Positions 47,420 to 56,601 of a DNA stretch of 64,000 bases are shown here, in pieces. This DNA comes from DAHVFK01 sp963755395. Lineage in GTDB: Bacteria; Pseudomonadota; Gammaproteobacteria; Burkholderiales; SG8-39. The position numbers and the translations under genes are program-made. Below the pieces are notes generated by a model. It worked only from the letters and a program-made list of their open reading frames with translations, made no database searches and was not told where the DNA came from. Numbering within the stretch: position 1 is the stretch's first letter; every line of letters begins with the position of its first letter. Location: positions 806,001 to 870,000 of the forward strand of contig CAVWJJ010000002.1 in NCBI GenBank assembly GCA_963755395.1, given 5' to 3'.

Positions 47420-47809
47420 TCAGTGCGCTGTGGCGGCGCGGTCGCGAACGGCGTCGCGCACGCGCTCGAACTCGGTGGTCTTGTCGAACAAATCGCGCGC
47501 TCCGAGCCGCTCGGCGAGGCGCCGGTAGGGCTCGGAGGCGAAGTTGGTGAGCATGTAGACGTCGATCCCGGGCGCCGCGCCGCGCACCGCGCGCAGCACG
47601 TCGAAGCCGCTGCCCTCGGCGAGCTTGAGGTCGAGCACCACCAGGTCGGGACGCTCGGCGAGGATGCCTTCGATCGCCTCGCCCGCGCGGCTCGCGCGCC
47701 CGACGGTACGCGCGCCGTCGACCGTCGCGAGCATCGCCTCCAGGCGATCCAGGATCGCGGGCGAGTCCTCGACCAGGTAGACCTTGAGGGCGGAAGTCGC
47801 GGCTTGCAT
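47420..47809 (-). CDS. Stand-alone receiver domain upstream of fnr
   Basis: A 129-residue receiver: KVYLVEDSPAILDRLEAML (acidic pocket), the Asp in LVVLDLKLAEGSG near residue 59, the Thr/Asn switch in YMLTNFASEPY and the Lys of LFDKTTEFERV. No output domain follows. It lies between the NarX/NarL-type pair and fnr on the same strand. An inverted repeat occupies the place of the ribosome-binding site. It could accept phosphate from the neighbouring kinase. Confidence 0.82.
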   Translation of the reverse strand: MQAATSALKVYLVEDSPAILDRLEAMLATVDGARTVGRASRAGEAIEGILAERPDLVVLDLKLAEGSGFDVLRAVRGAAPGIDVYMLTNFASEPYRRLAERLGARDLFDKTTEFERVRDAVRDRAATAH

Positions 47810-47834
47810 GCTGCGCAGTCTGACTGCGCGCAGC
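47810..47834 (-). promoter_or_regulatory. Hairpin abutting the start codon of the receiver gene
   Basis: GCTGCGCAGTC and GACTGCGCGCAGC form an inverted repeat around one T, ending directly before the minus-strand ATG at 47809. No purine-rich ribosome-binding site lies between. It could reduce translation of the receiver or attenuate transcription coming from the kinase-regulator genes. Confidence 0.4.
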
Positions 47835-47895
47835 GCCGCCCACTATCGGCGCAGGCTGATTGTGCCTGTAGGCGCTTTCCTACCCGGCGTCGGAC

Positions 47896-48509
47896 TCAGC
47901 GCTCGAGCAGGCCGTTTTCGATCGCGTAGCGCACCAGCTCGGCGGTGCTGCCCAGGCCGAGCTTCTGCAGGATGCGGGCCTTGTGGGTGCTCACGGTCTT
48001 GACCGAAAGGTTGAGCAGGTCGGCGATCTCGGTCGGTCCGTGCCCGCCGGCGAGCATGCGCAGCACCTCGAACTCGCGGTCCGACAGCGCGCCGTGCGCG
48101 CCGCCCCCCTCGATCAGGCTCGCGGCCGCCGCCTCGCTGATGTGCACGCCGCCGGCGGCGACCTTGCGGATCGCGCGCAGCAGCTGCTCGGCGGCGCTGT
48201 CCTTGGTCAGGTAGCCCGAGGCGCCGGCCTTGAGCGCGCGCGCGGCGTACTGCTGCTCGCCGTGCATCGACAGCACCAGCAGGCGCAGGGCCGGCTTCTC
48301 CAGCTTGAGGCGCTTGATCAGGTCGATCCCGGCCAGCCCGGGCATCGACATGTCGAGCAGCGCGAGGTCGTAGTCGTTCGCCTTCGCCAGCGCGAGCGCC
48401 TCGTCGCCGCTCGCCGCCTCGCCCGCGACCTGCACGTCCGCGGCCGAGGCGAGGATCTGCTTCAGCCCCTCGCGCACCAGCTTGTGGTCGTCCGCGAGCA
48501 GCAGGCGGA

Positions 48510-48513
<4 letters not shown>
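47896..48513 (-). CDS. NarL/FixJ-family response regulator
   Basis: A 205-residue two-domain regulator. The receiver has LLLADDHKLVREGL, the phospho-Asp in LALLDMSMPG near residue 54 and the Lys in GYLTKDSAAEQ. The LuxR-type output is LSDREFEVLRMLAGG followed by LNLSVKTVSTHKARILQKL. Its ATG overlaps the kinase stop, so the two form a cognate pair. Likely targets are respiratory genes nearby. Confidence 0.9.
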
Positions 48514-49715
<1,202 letters not shown>

Positions 49716-49735
49716 GGCGTCGGCCTCAGAGCCAT

Positions 49736-49776
49736 TTGACCAAGGTCAATGCGGCCGCCGGCGGCGCGCGCATAGT
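49736..49776 (+). promoter_or_regulatory. FNR/Anr box between the sensor kinase and hemN
   Basis: TTGACCAAGGTCAA lies at 49736-49749, 37 bp before the hemN ATG and 20 bp before the divergent kinase start. CATAGT at 49771-49776 is at the same spacing as the -10 hexamers at hsp20 and ccoN, which assigns the box mainly to hemN. It may also repress or activate the kinase operon. Confidence 0.65.
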
Positions 49777-49786
49777 GCGAAGGACC

Positions 49787-51181
49787 ATGTCTTACCCTTC
49801 TTCCGAACTGGTCATCGACCCGGTCCTGATACGCAAGTACGACGTCAGCGGCCCGCGCTACACGTCGTATCCGACCGCGGACCGGTTCGTCGAGGCGTTC
49901 GGCGAGGCGGAGTTCCGCCGCTGGCTCGAAAAGCGCAACATCGGCGGCTTCAATCAGCCGCTGTCGGTGTACGTGCACCTGCCGTTCTGCGACACGGCCT
50001 GCTATTACTGCGCGTGCAACAAGGTCGTGACGGGCGACCATAGCAAGTCGGCGAAGTATATCAACACGCTCGGCAAGGAACTGGAGCTGCTCGCCGCGCC
50101 GCTGGGCGAGGAGCGGCGCATCAGCCAGATGCACTGGGGCGGCGGCACGCCGACCTTCCTCACGCGCGACGAGACGCGCGATCTGGTGGCCAAGCTCGAC
50201 GCGAATTTCGTGCGCGTGCCGGGATGCGAGTGCTCGATCGAGGTCGACCCGCGCCGCATCGAGCCCGGGCGGGTGGCCTTCCTCGGCAGCCTGGGCTTCA
50301 ACCGCATCTCGATCGGGGTGCAGGACTTCGACCCCGCGGTGCAGCAGGCGGTGCATCGCATCCAGAGCGAGGCCGAGACGCGGCGCGCGATCGAGGAAGC
50401 GCGCGCCAACGGCTTCCGCTCGGTCAACCTCGACCTGATCTACGGCCTGCCCAAGCAGACCCTGGACAGCTTCAACACCACGCTCGACAAGATCCTGGCG
50501 CTCGATCCGGACCGCATCGCGCTCTACAACTACGCCCACCTGCCGCAGATCTTCAAGACCCAGCGCCGCATCAACGCGCCCGAGCTGCCCCCGGGCGAGA
50601 CCAAGCTGCAGATCATGACGCTCGCGATCGGGCGCCTGACGCGCGCCGGGTACCTCTACATCGGCATGGACCACTTCGCCAAGCCGAACGACGAGCTCGC
50701 GGTGGCGCAGCGCCAGGGACGGCTGCACCGCAACTTCCAGGGCTACTCGACCCAGCCCGACAGCGACATGCTGGGGCTGGGCGTGTCCTCGATCGGACGC
50801 GTCGGGCCGACCTACTACCAGAACCTGAAGAATCTGGAGGAGTACTACGGCGCGATCGACGAGGGCCGCCTGCCGGTGTGGCGCGGACTCGAGCTGACCC
50901 AGGACGACCTGGTGCGGCGCGCGGTGATCCAGGCGCTGACCTGCCACTTCCGGCTCTCGATCGAGTCGATCGAGATCTCCTACCTGATCGACTTCCGCAG
51001 CTACTTCGCGGCCGAGCTGGCCGAGCTCAAGAAGCTCGCCGACGAGGGTCTGGTCGAGCTGCAGCCGGACTGGATCACGGTCACGCCGCGCGGCCGGCTG
51101 CTGGTGAGAGTGGTGGCGATGGCCTTCGACCGCTACCTGCGCACCAGCCGCGAGCACGCGCGCTACTCGAAGGTGATCTAG
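49787..51181 (+). CDS. hemN: Oxygen-independent coproporphyrinogen III oxidase
   Basis: A 464-residue radical SAM enzyme that makes protoporphyrinogen IX without oxygen. The [4Fe-4S] motif is CDTACYYCACNK near residue 67, preceded by VYVHLPF. GGGTPTFLT and SIEVDPRRIEPGRVAFL follow, and the C-terminal HemN domain has SIESIEISYLIDF. ATG 49787 (MSYPSSELVID) was chosen over a further-upstream in-frame start because it lies just after the FNR promoter. It supports haem supply for cbb3 oxidase at low oxygen. Intact. Confidence 0.94.
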   Translation: MSYPSSELVIDPVLIRKYDVSGPRYTSYPTADRFVEAFGEAEFRRWLEKRNIGGFNQPLSVYVHLPFCDTACYYCACNKVVTGDHSKSAKYINTLGKELELLAAPLGEERRISQMHWGGGTPTFLTRDETRDLVAKLDANFVRVPGCECSIEVDPRRIEPGRVAFLGSLGFNRISIGVQDFDPAVQQAVHRIQSEAETRRAIEEARANGFRSVNLDLIYGLPKQTLDSFNTTLDKILALDPDRIALYNYAHLPQIFKTQRRINAPELPPGETKLQIMTLAIGRLTRAGYLYIGMDHFAKPNDELAVAQRQGRLHRNFQGYSTQPDSDMLGLGVSSIGRVGPTYYQNLKNLEEYYGAIDEGRLPVWRGLELTQDDLVRRAVIQALTCHFRLSIESIEISYLIDFRSYFAAELAELKKLADEGLVELQPDWITVTPRGRLLVRVVAMAFDRYLRTSREHARYSKVI

Positions 51182-51182
51182 C

Positions 51183-51887
51183 GTGCTGTTCGCCGCGGCC
51201 GGCTGGGCCCTGCCGCTCGCGCTGCTCGCGACCGGCTTCGTCTCGGGCGTGCACTGCATCGGCATGTGCGGCGGCATCGTGTGCGCGTTCTCCGCCGGCG
51301 GCGGGGGAATGCGCCGTCAGCTCGCGTTCAATTTCGGCCGCATCTCGAGCTACGCCGCGGCCGGCGCCGCGGCGGGGCTGCTGGGCAGCGCCGGGGCCTG
51401 GGTCGCCGGCGCGCTGCCGGCGCAGACCGCGCTCTACGTGCTCGCCAACGCAATGCTGTTGCTCATCGGCTTGCACCTGGCGGGCGCCGGGGGATGGCTG
51501 GCGAGAATCGAATCCCTGGGAGCGCCGCTGTGGCGCCGGCTGCAGCCGCTCGCGGCGCGCCTGCTGCCCGCGCGCACCCCGGCGCAGGCCTACGCGGCGG
51601 GGCTGATCTGGGGCTGGCTGCCCTGCGGCCTGGTGTACGGCGCGCTCGCCGCAGCCGCGTTCGCCGGCGGCCCCGCCGCCGGGGCGCTGGCAATGCTAGC
51701 CTTCGGGCTGGGCACGCTGCCGAACCTGCTCGCCGCGGGCCTCGCGGCCGGGCGCGTGCGCGCTTTCGCCGCGCGCAGGGCGGTGCGCGTCGCCGCCGGC
51801 AGCGTGGTGTTCGGCTTCGGCCTGGTCGGGCTGGCCCACGCCGCGGGCGTGGGCGAAGCGATCCGCCGCGGCTTGCTGTGCCTTTGA
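51183..51887 (+). CDS. DsbD_2/TauE-like membrane protein of the cbb3 region
   Basis: A 234-residue membrane protein with about six helices. Two Cys-containing motifs, GVHCIGMCGGIVCAF near residue 22 and IWGWLPCGLVYG near residue 142, are typical of the TauE/SafE-like DsbD_2 group often found in cco loci. Such proteins are thought to move metal or reducing power across the membrane. The GTG at 51183 directly follows the hemN stop; a ribosome-binding site would be inside hemN. Role inferred from context. Confidence 0.78.
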   Translation: MLFAAAGWALPLALLATGFVSGVHCIGMCGGIVCAFSAGGGGMRRQLAFNFGRISSYAAAGAAAGLLGSAGAWVAGALPAQTALYVLANAMLLLIGLHLAGAGGWLARIESLGAPLWRRLQPLAARLLPARTPAQAYAAGLIWGWLPCGLVYGALAAAAFAGGPAAGALAMLAFGLGTLPNLLAAGLAAGRVRAFAARRAVRVAAGSVVFGFGLVGLAHAAGVGEAIRRGLLCL

Positions 51888-51904
51888 GGGGCGAGGAGAA
51901 GACG

Positions 51905-52504
51905 ATGAACAAGGCGATCCGGAAGCTGCGCGAGGAGCACCGCTCGATCAGCGCGGTGGTGCACGCGCTGGAGCAGCTCGCGCACGCGGCGCAGGACAGC
52001 TCGGTGCGGCCCGAGTTCGAGGTGTTCCGGGCGATGCTTTACTACATCGACGCCTTCCCCGAGCGCCAGCACCACCCCAAGGAGGACGAGCACCTGTTCG
52101 CGCGGCTGCGCGCGCGCGCGCCGCAGGCCGCGCCGTTGCTCGACGAGCTGCACGCCGAGCACGTCAAGGGCGCCAAGCTGATCCGCGACCTCGAGCAGTC
52201 CCTGCTCGCATTCGAGGAGAGCTGGCCCAACGGCGCGGACGTGTTCGCCGCGGTGGTGGACGAGTACGCGCGCTTTCATCGCGCGCACATGCGCAAGGAA
52301 GAGCGCGAGGTGCTGCCGCTGGCGGAGAAGACGCTGCGGCCCGAGGACTGGGACGAAATCGAACAGGCCTTCGCCGCCAACACCGACCCGTTCTCGGACC
52401 CGCGCTACCACACCGACTTCAGCAAGCTGTATTCGCGCATCGTCGAGCTGGCGCCCGACCCGATCGGCCTGGGCGCGCCCTGGAAGCGGGCCGGCGCCCC
52501 CTAG
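51905..52504 (+). CDS. Hemerythrin-like (HHE domain) protein
   Basis: A 199-residue four-helix protein. Candidate di-iron ligands occur in REEHRSISAVVHAL, ERQHHPKEDEHLF near residue 62, HAEHVKG near residue 85 and FHRAHMRKEEREVLP near residue 125. Such proteins bind oxygen or NO or protect Fe-S clusters. ATG 51905 has GAGGAGAAG upstream. It lies 17 bp after the DsbD_2-like gene and converges with cbpM, overlapping by 4 bp. Confidence 0.85.
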   Translation: MNKAIRKLREEHRSISAVVHALEQLAHAAQDSSVRPEFEVFRAMLYYIDAFPERQHHPKEDEHLFARLRARAPQAAPLLDELHAEHVKGAKLIRDLEQSLLAFEESWPNGADVFAAVVDEYARFHRAHMRKEEREVLPLAEKTLRPEDWDEIEQAFAANTDPFSDPRYHTDFSKLYSRIVELAPDPIGLGAPWKRAGAP

Positions 52505-52788
52505 GGGCGCGGCAGTCGGCACTCGAGCTCGCGGATGCGTTGCTCGAGCTCGGCCAGGCGCGCGCGGTAGGAAAGCACCAGCGCGAGCCCCGGCGCCGAG
52601 AGCTCGAAGCCGGCCATCAGGCGCGCTGCCTCGCGCGCGAGCGCGAGCGCATCCTCGGGAAAGCGCCAGTCCTCCGGTCCCGCGCCCTGCGGCGCGAACA
52701 CGCCGACTTCGACCAGCTCGACGATCTCGGCCCGGGTCAGCCCCGAGGCGGACTCGAGCTCGAGCAGCACGATCAGCTCGCCGCTCAT
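52501..52788 (-). CDS. cbpM: Chaperone modulator CbpM
   Basis: A 95-residue MerR-like helix-turn-helix protein: SGLTRAEIVELVEVGVFAPQG is the helix-turn-helix, WRFPEDALALAREAARLM the linker helix, and RARLAELEQRIRELECRL a C-terminal coiled coil. CbpM binds the J domain of CbpA and inhibits it. The ATG at 52788 overlaps the cbpA stop (ATGA). Gene order cbpA-cbpM is conserved. Confidence 0.87.
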   Translation of the reverse strand: MSGELIVLLELESASGLTRAEIVELVEVGVFAPQGAGPEDWRFPEDALALAREAARLMAGFELSAPGLALVLSYRARLAELEQRIRELECRLPRP

Positions 52789-53666
52789 TCGAAATGCCCG
52801 CGCGGATTGAATTTCGACTCGCCGCGCAGCTCCTCGAACAGCTTCTTCTCGCGCTCGGAGAGCACGCTCGGCACCGCGATGCCGAGCACCGCGTACAGGT
52901 CGCCGGCGCCGCCCTGGGGCATGGGCAGGCCCTTGCCCGCCAGGCGCAGGCGCTGGCCGGCCTTGGAGCCGGCGGGCACCTTCATCGTCACCTGGCCCTC
53001 GAGCGTCGGGATGCGCACCTCGGCCCCGAGCGCCGCTTCCCACGGCGCCAGCGGCACGTCCAGGTACAGGTCGTGGCCGTTGGGCTTGAAAAGGGGATGC
53101 GGGTGCAGCGCGATGTCGAGGTAGAGGTCGCCCGCCGGGCCGCCCTTGGCGCCCGCGCCGCCCTTGCCGCGCAGGCGCAGTCGCTCGCCGTCGGTGACGC
53201 CCTTGGGGATGCGCGCCTGCACCCGCTTGCCGCCGCCGAGGTCGAGCGTCACCTCGCTGCCGTGCGCGGCCTCGTGCAGGCCGATGTGCACTCCGACCTC
53301 GTAGTCGCGGCCGCGGCGCGGCCCCTGCTGCGCGTGCACGCCGCCGAAGGAGGCGAACAGGTCCGACAGGTCGATGCCGCCCAGGTCGTCCATGCCGCCG
53401 GCGTGGAAGCGCTCGGACCAGTCCGGCGGCGGGCGGAAGTCCTGCCCCGGGCGAAAGCTCCCCAGCCCGTCGTAGGCGGCGCGCTTTTCCTTGTCCTTGA
53501 GCGTCTCGTAGGCCTCTGACACTTCCTGGAAGCGCTCCTTGGCGTCGGCCTCCTTGGACACGTCGGGGTGGTACTTGCGCGCCAGGCGCCGGTACGCCTT
53601 CTTGACCTCGTCGTCGCTCGCGCCGCGCGCGACCCCGAGGATCTGGTAATAGTCTTTGTATTTCAT
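52785..53666 (-). CDS. cbpA: Curved-DNA-binding DnaJ-type co-chaperone CbpA
   Basis: A 293-residue type II J protein. The J domain has YYQILGVARGASDDEVKKAY and the HPD motif in ARKYHPDVSKEA near residue 33. A Gly/Phe-rich linker (residues 70-115) is followed by the two-part DnaJ C-terminal substrate-binding domain (VHIGLHEAAHGSEVTLDLG and LGAEVRIPTLEGQVTMKVP). No zinc finger is present, as in CbpA. It works with DnaK and is held in check by CbpM. Confidence 0.92.
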   Translation of the reverse strand: MKYKDYYQILGVARGASDDEVKKAYRRLARKYHPDVSKEADAKERFQEVSEAYETLKDKEKRAAYDGLGSFRPGQDFRPPPDWSERFHAGGMDDLGGIDLSDLFASFGGVHAQQGPRRGRDYEVGVHIGLHEAAHGSEVTLDLGGGKRVQARIPKGVTDGERLRLRGKGGAGAKGGPAGDLYLDIALHPHPLFKPNGHDLYLDVPLAPWEAALGAEVRIPTLEGQVTMKVPAGSKAGQRLRLAGKGLPMPQGGAGDLYAVLGIAVPSVLSEREKKLFEELRGESKFNPRGHFE

Positions 53667-53709
53667 GGGCCCGCCAACACTATGGGGGCGGGCGGCCCCG
53701 ATTTCCAGC

Positions 53710-54156
53710 TCAGCGGCAGACCAGCACGGGGATCTTCGAGTGCGTCAGGACCTTGGTGGTTTCGCTGCCCAGCAGCAGGCCCGACAGGCCGCGCCGGCCG
53801 TGCGAAGCCATCACGATCAGGTCGGCCTTCTTCGACTTCGCCTGCTTCACGATGCCCTCCCAGGCCTGGTCGGCGGTGAGCCAGCCGACCTTGCACGACA
53901 CCCCTGCGGTACGGGCCTCGATCTCGACCACCGCGAGCGCCTTCCTGGCCTCCTTCTCGGACAGTTCCTGGTAGCGCTTGGGCGTGATCTCGGGCACGTA
54001 GATCGCCGCCTCGCCGTACATCGGCGGCACGTAGGGCGGAATCACGTACACCCCGGTGATGCGCGCGCCGACCTGCTTGGCGAGCCTGGCGGCGGTCTTG
54101 ACGGCCTTGGCCGACAGCCTGCTGCCGTCGGTCGGGACCAGGATGTGCTTGTACAT
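53710..54156 (-). CDS. Universal stress protein, UspA family
   Basis: A 148-residue UspA-fold protein beginning YKHILVPTDGSRLSAKAV. The ATP-binding pattern lies in MASHGRRGLSGLLLGSET near residue 120, so nucleotide binding is likely. Insert residues 40-60 are Pro/Tyr rich (YVIPPYVPPMYGEA). USPs of this size respond to starvation or oxygen limitation. It sits 30 bp downstream of the crp/fnr-family gene and could be read from the same promoter. Confidence 0.88.
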   Translation of the reverse strand: MYKHILVPTDGSRLSAKAVKTAARLAKQVGARITGVYVIPPYVPPMYGEAAIYVPEITPKRYQELSEKEARKALAVVEIEARTAGVSCKVGWLTADQAWEGIVKQAKSKKADLIVMASHGRRGLSGLLLGSETTKVLTHSKIPVLVCR

Positions 54157-54186
54157 GGTGTCTCCTTGTTGGCTTCTTTCGCAATG

Positions 54187-54930
54187 CTATACCGAGGGCC
54201 GGTGCGCGTGCGCGCCCGCCTGCGCGTGGGCCTTGCGTCCGCCGTGCGCGATCTGGGCCAGCTCGGCGCGGTCGAGCAGAGTGATCTCGCGCTTGGCGAT
54301 GCTCACCAGCCCGCGCGTCGCCAGCTCGCGCAGCAGGCGCGAGAAGGTCTCCTTGGTGACGCCCAGGCGCGCCGCGATCACGGTCTTGGTCGCCGGCAGC
54401 CGCACCGTCACCGACCCGGGCGCGCCGGCGTCGGCGAGCGACTCGAGGTAGGCCGCGACGCGCTCGAGCGCGCCGTGCAGCGTGGTGGCCTCCATGTCGG
54501 CCACCATCGCGTTCATGCGCGCGGAGAGGCTTGCGATCACGCTGCGTGCGAAGTGCGGCTCGCGCTCGATCAGCGCGTTGACCGATTGCGCGGGCAGGAT
54601 CACCAGCAGCGTGTCGCCGAGCGCGATCGCGTCGAGCGGCATCGGCGTCTCGAGGAAGGCCGCGGGCTCGCCGAACACCTCGCCCGGGCCGACCAGCCGG
54701 ATCACCTTTTCCTCGCCCGCGTCGCCGCGCAGCGATAGCTTGACCATGCCGTAAGCAACCGCGAGCAGCCCCTGCAGCTTGTCGCCGCGGTGCACGATCA
54801 GCGTGCCGCGCGAGACGTGCTGGGTGCGCGCGTGGCGCGCGAGCTCCGCCAGGTGCGGCTTGCTCGAATGCTTGAACAGGGGCAGGTTGGCGATGACGCC
54901 TTCGACCAGGTTGCCGTTGGGAGTAGCCAT
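54187..54930 (-). CDS. CRP/FNR-family regulator without Fe-S cysteines (Dnr-like)
   Basis: A 247-residue regulator. The cyclic-nucleotide-binding-like domain includes GTLIVHRGDKLQGLLAVAYG and GPGEVFGEPAAFLE, and a dimer helix follows. The helix-turn-helix LGVTKETFSRLLREL carries E-x-x-S-R as in FNR and Dnr, so it should bind the same TTGA-type boxes. There is no N-terminal Cys cluster, which argues for NO or redox sensing as in Dnr. ATG 54930 was chosen. It has its own FNR box upstream. The C-terminus is His-rich (HAQAGAHAHRPSV). Confidence 0.85.
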   Translation of the reverse strand: MATPNGNLVEGVIANLPLFKHSSKPHLAELARHARTQHVSRGTLIVHRGDKLQGLLAVAYGMVKLSLRGDAGEEKVIRLVGPGEVFGEPAAFLETPMPLDAIALGDTLLVILPAQSVNALIEREPHFARSVIASLSARMNAMVADMEATTLHGALERVAAYLESLADAGAPGSVTVRLPATKTVIAARLGVTKETFSRLLRELATRGLVSIAKREITLLDRAELAQIAHGGRKAHAQAGAHAHRPSV

Positions 54931-54953
54931 AGCGCGATGTGTCCTTTTGCCGA

Positions 54954-54994
54954 ATGCTGGCATGCCTAGGGGCCCGGTATTTGAGGCAGATCAA
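54954..54994 (-). promoter_or_regulatory. FNR/Dnr box upstream of the Dnr-like regulator
   Basis: TTGAGGCAGATCAA lies at 54981-54994. On the minus strand CAGCAT at 54954-54959 is at the same spacing as the hexamers at hsp20 and ccoN, giving a start about 16 nt before the regulator ATG. It points to autoregulation or control by the other FNR protein. The divergent flavin oxidoreductase gene starts 36 bp away on the other side. Confidence 0.65.
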
Positions 54995-55029
54995 ACAATT
55001 GCCGCCTCTCCTCGCGCACACTGCCGCCT

Positions 55030-56250
55030 ATGCTGAAGATCGGCACGTTCGAGGCCCTGCCGCTGGTGCAAGGCGGAATGGGGGTGGGCGTCTCGGCGCA
55101 CCGCCTGGCGGGCGCAGTGGCGCGCGAGGACTGCGTCGGCACCATCTCGAGCGTCGACCTGCGCCGCCACCATCCCGACCTGATGCGCGCCACCGGCCGC
55201 TCGCGCGACCGGGCCGCGATCGAGCAGGCCAACCTGACCGCGCTCGAGCGCGAGATCCGCGCCGCGCGCGAGGTCGCAGGCGGCCGGGGCATGATCGCGG
55301 TCAACGTCATGCGCGCTGTGTCGCAGTACGCCGGCTACGTGCGCCAGGCCTGCGCGAGCGGCGCCGACGCGATCGTGGTCGGCGCGGGCCTGGCGATGGA
55401 TCTGCCGGAGCTGGCGCGCGACTTTCCCCGCGTGGCGCTGGTGCCGATCGTGTCCGAGGCGCGCGCCGCCTCGCTCATCGTGCGGCGCTGGCTCAGGCGC
55501 GGGCGCGCGCCCGACGCGATCGTGATCGAGCACCCGCGCTACGCCGGCGGCCACCTCGGCGCGGCGCAGGTGGAGGACGTCGGCGCGGCGCGCTTCGACT
55601 TCGCGCGCGTCATCCCCGAGATCCGCGCCGCGCTGCATGCGCAGGGCCTGGACGCCGACCGCGTGCCGTTGATCGCCGCCGGCGGAGTCAACTCGCCCGC
55701 GCGCGTCGCCGCGGCGCTCGCCGCGGGCGCCGACGCGGTGCAGGTCGGCACCGCGTTCGCGGTCACCGAGGAGTGCGACGCGCACCCGAACTTCAAGCGC
55801 GTGCTGGCCGAGGCCACGCCGCAGGACATCGTGGTGTTCATGAGCGTCGCCGGCCTGCCCGCGCGCGCGGTGCGCACGCCCTGGCTCGCCAATTACCTGA
55901 ACCTGCTCGAGGGGCTGAAGCAGCGCGCGCACGCGCGCCACTGCACCCTCGCCTGGGAGTGCCTGGCGCAATGCGGGCTGCGCGACGGCAATCCGGCCAT
56001 GGGGCAATTCTGCATCGACCACCACCTCGCCGCGGCGCTGCGCGGCGACGTCGACCATGGCCTGTTCTTCCGCGGCTCCGAGAGCGTGCCTTTCGGCGCC
56101 GCGATCCGCCCGGTGCGCGAGCTGGTCGACCTGCTGCTCGGCCGCGCGGGCTTGACTCAGGTCAACGCCGGCGCGGCAGGATCGGCGAAAATGGCCGCAT
56201 GCCCGTCTTTTTCTGGATCAAGTCGATCCACGTCGGCAGTGTCGGCCTGA
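55030..56250 (+). CDS. NAD(P)H-dependent flavin oxidoreductase (nitronate monooxygenase family)
   Basis: A 406-residue TIM-barrel FMN enzyme. It has LPLVQGGMGVGVSAHRLAG near residue 11, MIAVNVMRAVSQYAGYV, AIVIEHPRYAGGHLG near residue 165 (the catalytic-type His region) and LIAAGGVNSPARVAAALAAG followed by AVQVGTAFAVTEECD, the FMN phosphate site. Related enzymes oxidise nitronates or reduce quinones and enoyl groups. ATG 55030. Its 3' end contains an FNR-type box and overlaps the next gene by 52 bp. Confidence 0.85.
   Translation: MLKIGTFEALPLVQGGMGVGVSAHRLAGAVAREDCVGTISSVDLRRHHPDLMRATGRSRDRAAIEQANLTALEREIRAAREVAGGRGMIAVNVMRAVSQYAGYVRQACASGADAIVVGAGLAMDLPELARDFPRVALVPIVSEARAASLIVRRWLRRGRAPDAIVIEHPRYAGGHLGAAQVEDVGAARFDFARVIPEIRAALHAQGLDADRVPLIAAGGVNSPARVAAALAAGADAVQVGTAFAVTEECDAHPNFKRVLAEATPQDIVVFMSVAGLPARAVRTPWLANYLNLLEGLKQRAHARHCTLAWECLAQCGLRDGNPAMGQFCIDHHLAAALRGDVDHGLFFRGSESVPFGAAIRPVRELVDLLLGRAGLTQVNAGAAGSAKMAACPSFSGSSRSTSAVSA
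56152..56192 (+). promoter_or_regulatory. FNR-type box inside the end of the flavin oxidoreductase gene
   Basis: TTGACTCAGGTCAA lies at 56152-56165 within coding sequence. At the spacing seen at the other boxes comes GAAAAT (56187-56192), which would start transcription around 56200, at the ATG of the SirB2-like gene. A leaderless transcript is possible, or the match is chance within a high-GC gene. Confidence 0.5.
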
Positions 56251-56600
56251 GCATCGCCGGGTTCGTCGCGCGCGGCGCGCTGATGCTGCGCGGCTCGCGG
56301 CTGCTTCAGGCGCGCTTCGTGCGCGTCGCGCCGCACGTCGTCGACACCGTGCTGCTGGCGAGCGCGCTGTGGCTGTGCTGGCTGCTGCGCCAGTACCCGT
56401 TCGTCGACGGCTGGCTCAGCGCCAAGGTGCTGGGCCTCGCGGCCTACATCGCGCTCGGCACGATCGCGCTCAGGCGCGGGCGCACCCCGCGCGTGCGCGC
56501 CGCGGCGTTCGCCGCGGCGCTGCTCGCGTTCGGCTACATCGTCTGGGTGGCGGTGACGCGCGATGCGCGCGGGCCGCTCGCGCTGCTCGGGGGCGCCTGA
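56199..56600 (+). CDS. SirB2 family membrane protein
   Basis: A 133-residue protein with four membrane helices. It starts PVFFWIKSIHVGSVGLSIAG and has VRVAPHVVDTVLLASALWL and WLSAKVLGLAAYIALG, which match the SirB2 pattern with conserved His residues in the first and second helices. The biochemical function is not settled. It overlaps the upstream gene by 52 bp in another frame and is followed directly by a hemerythrin gene. Confidence 0.82.
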   Translation: MPVFFWIKSIHVGSVGLSIAGFVARGALMLRGSRLLQARFVRVAPHVVDTVLLASALWLCWLLRQYPFVDGWLSAKVLGLAAYIALGTIALRRGRTPRVRAAAFAAALLAFGYIVWVAVTRDARGPLALLGGA

Positions 56601-56601
56601 G

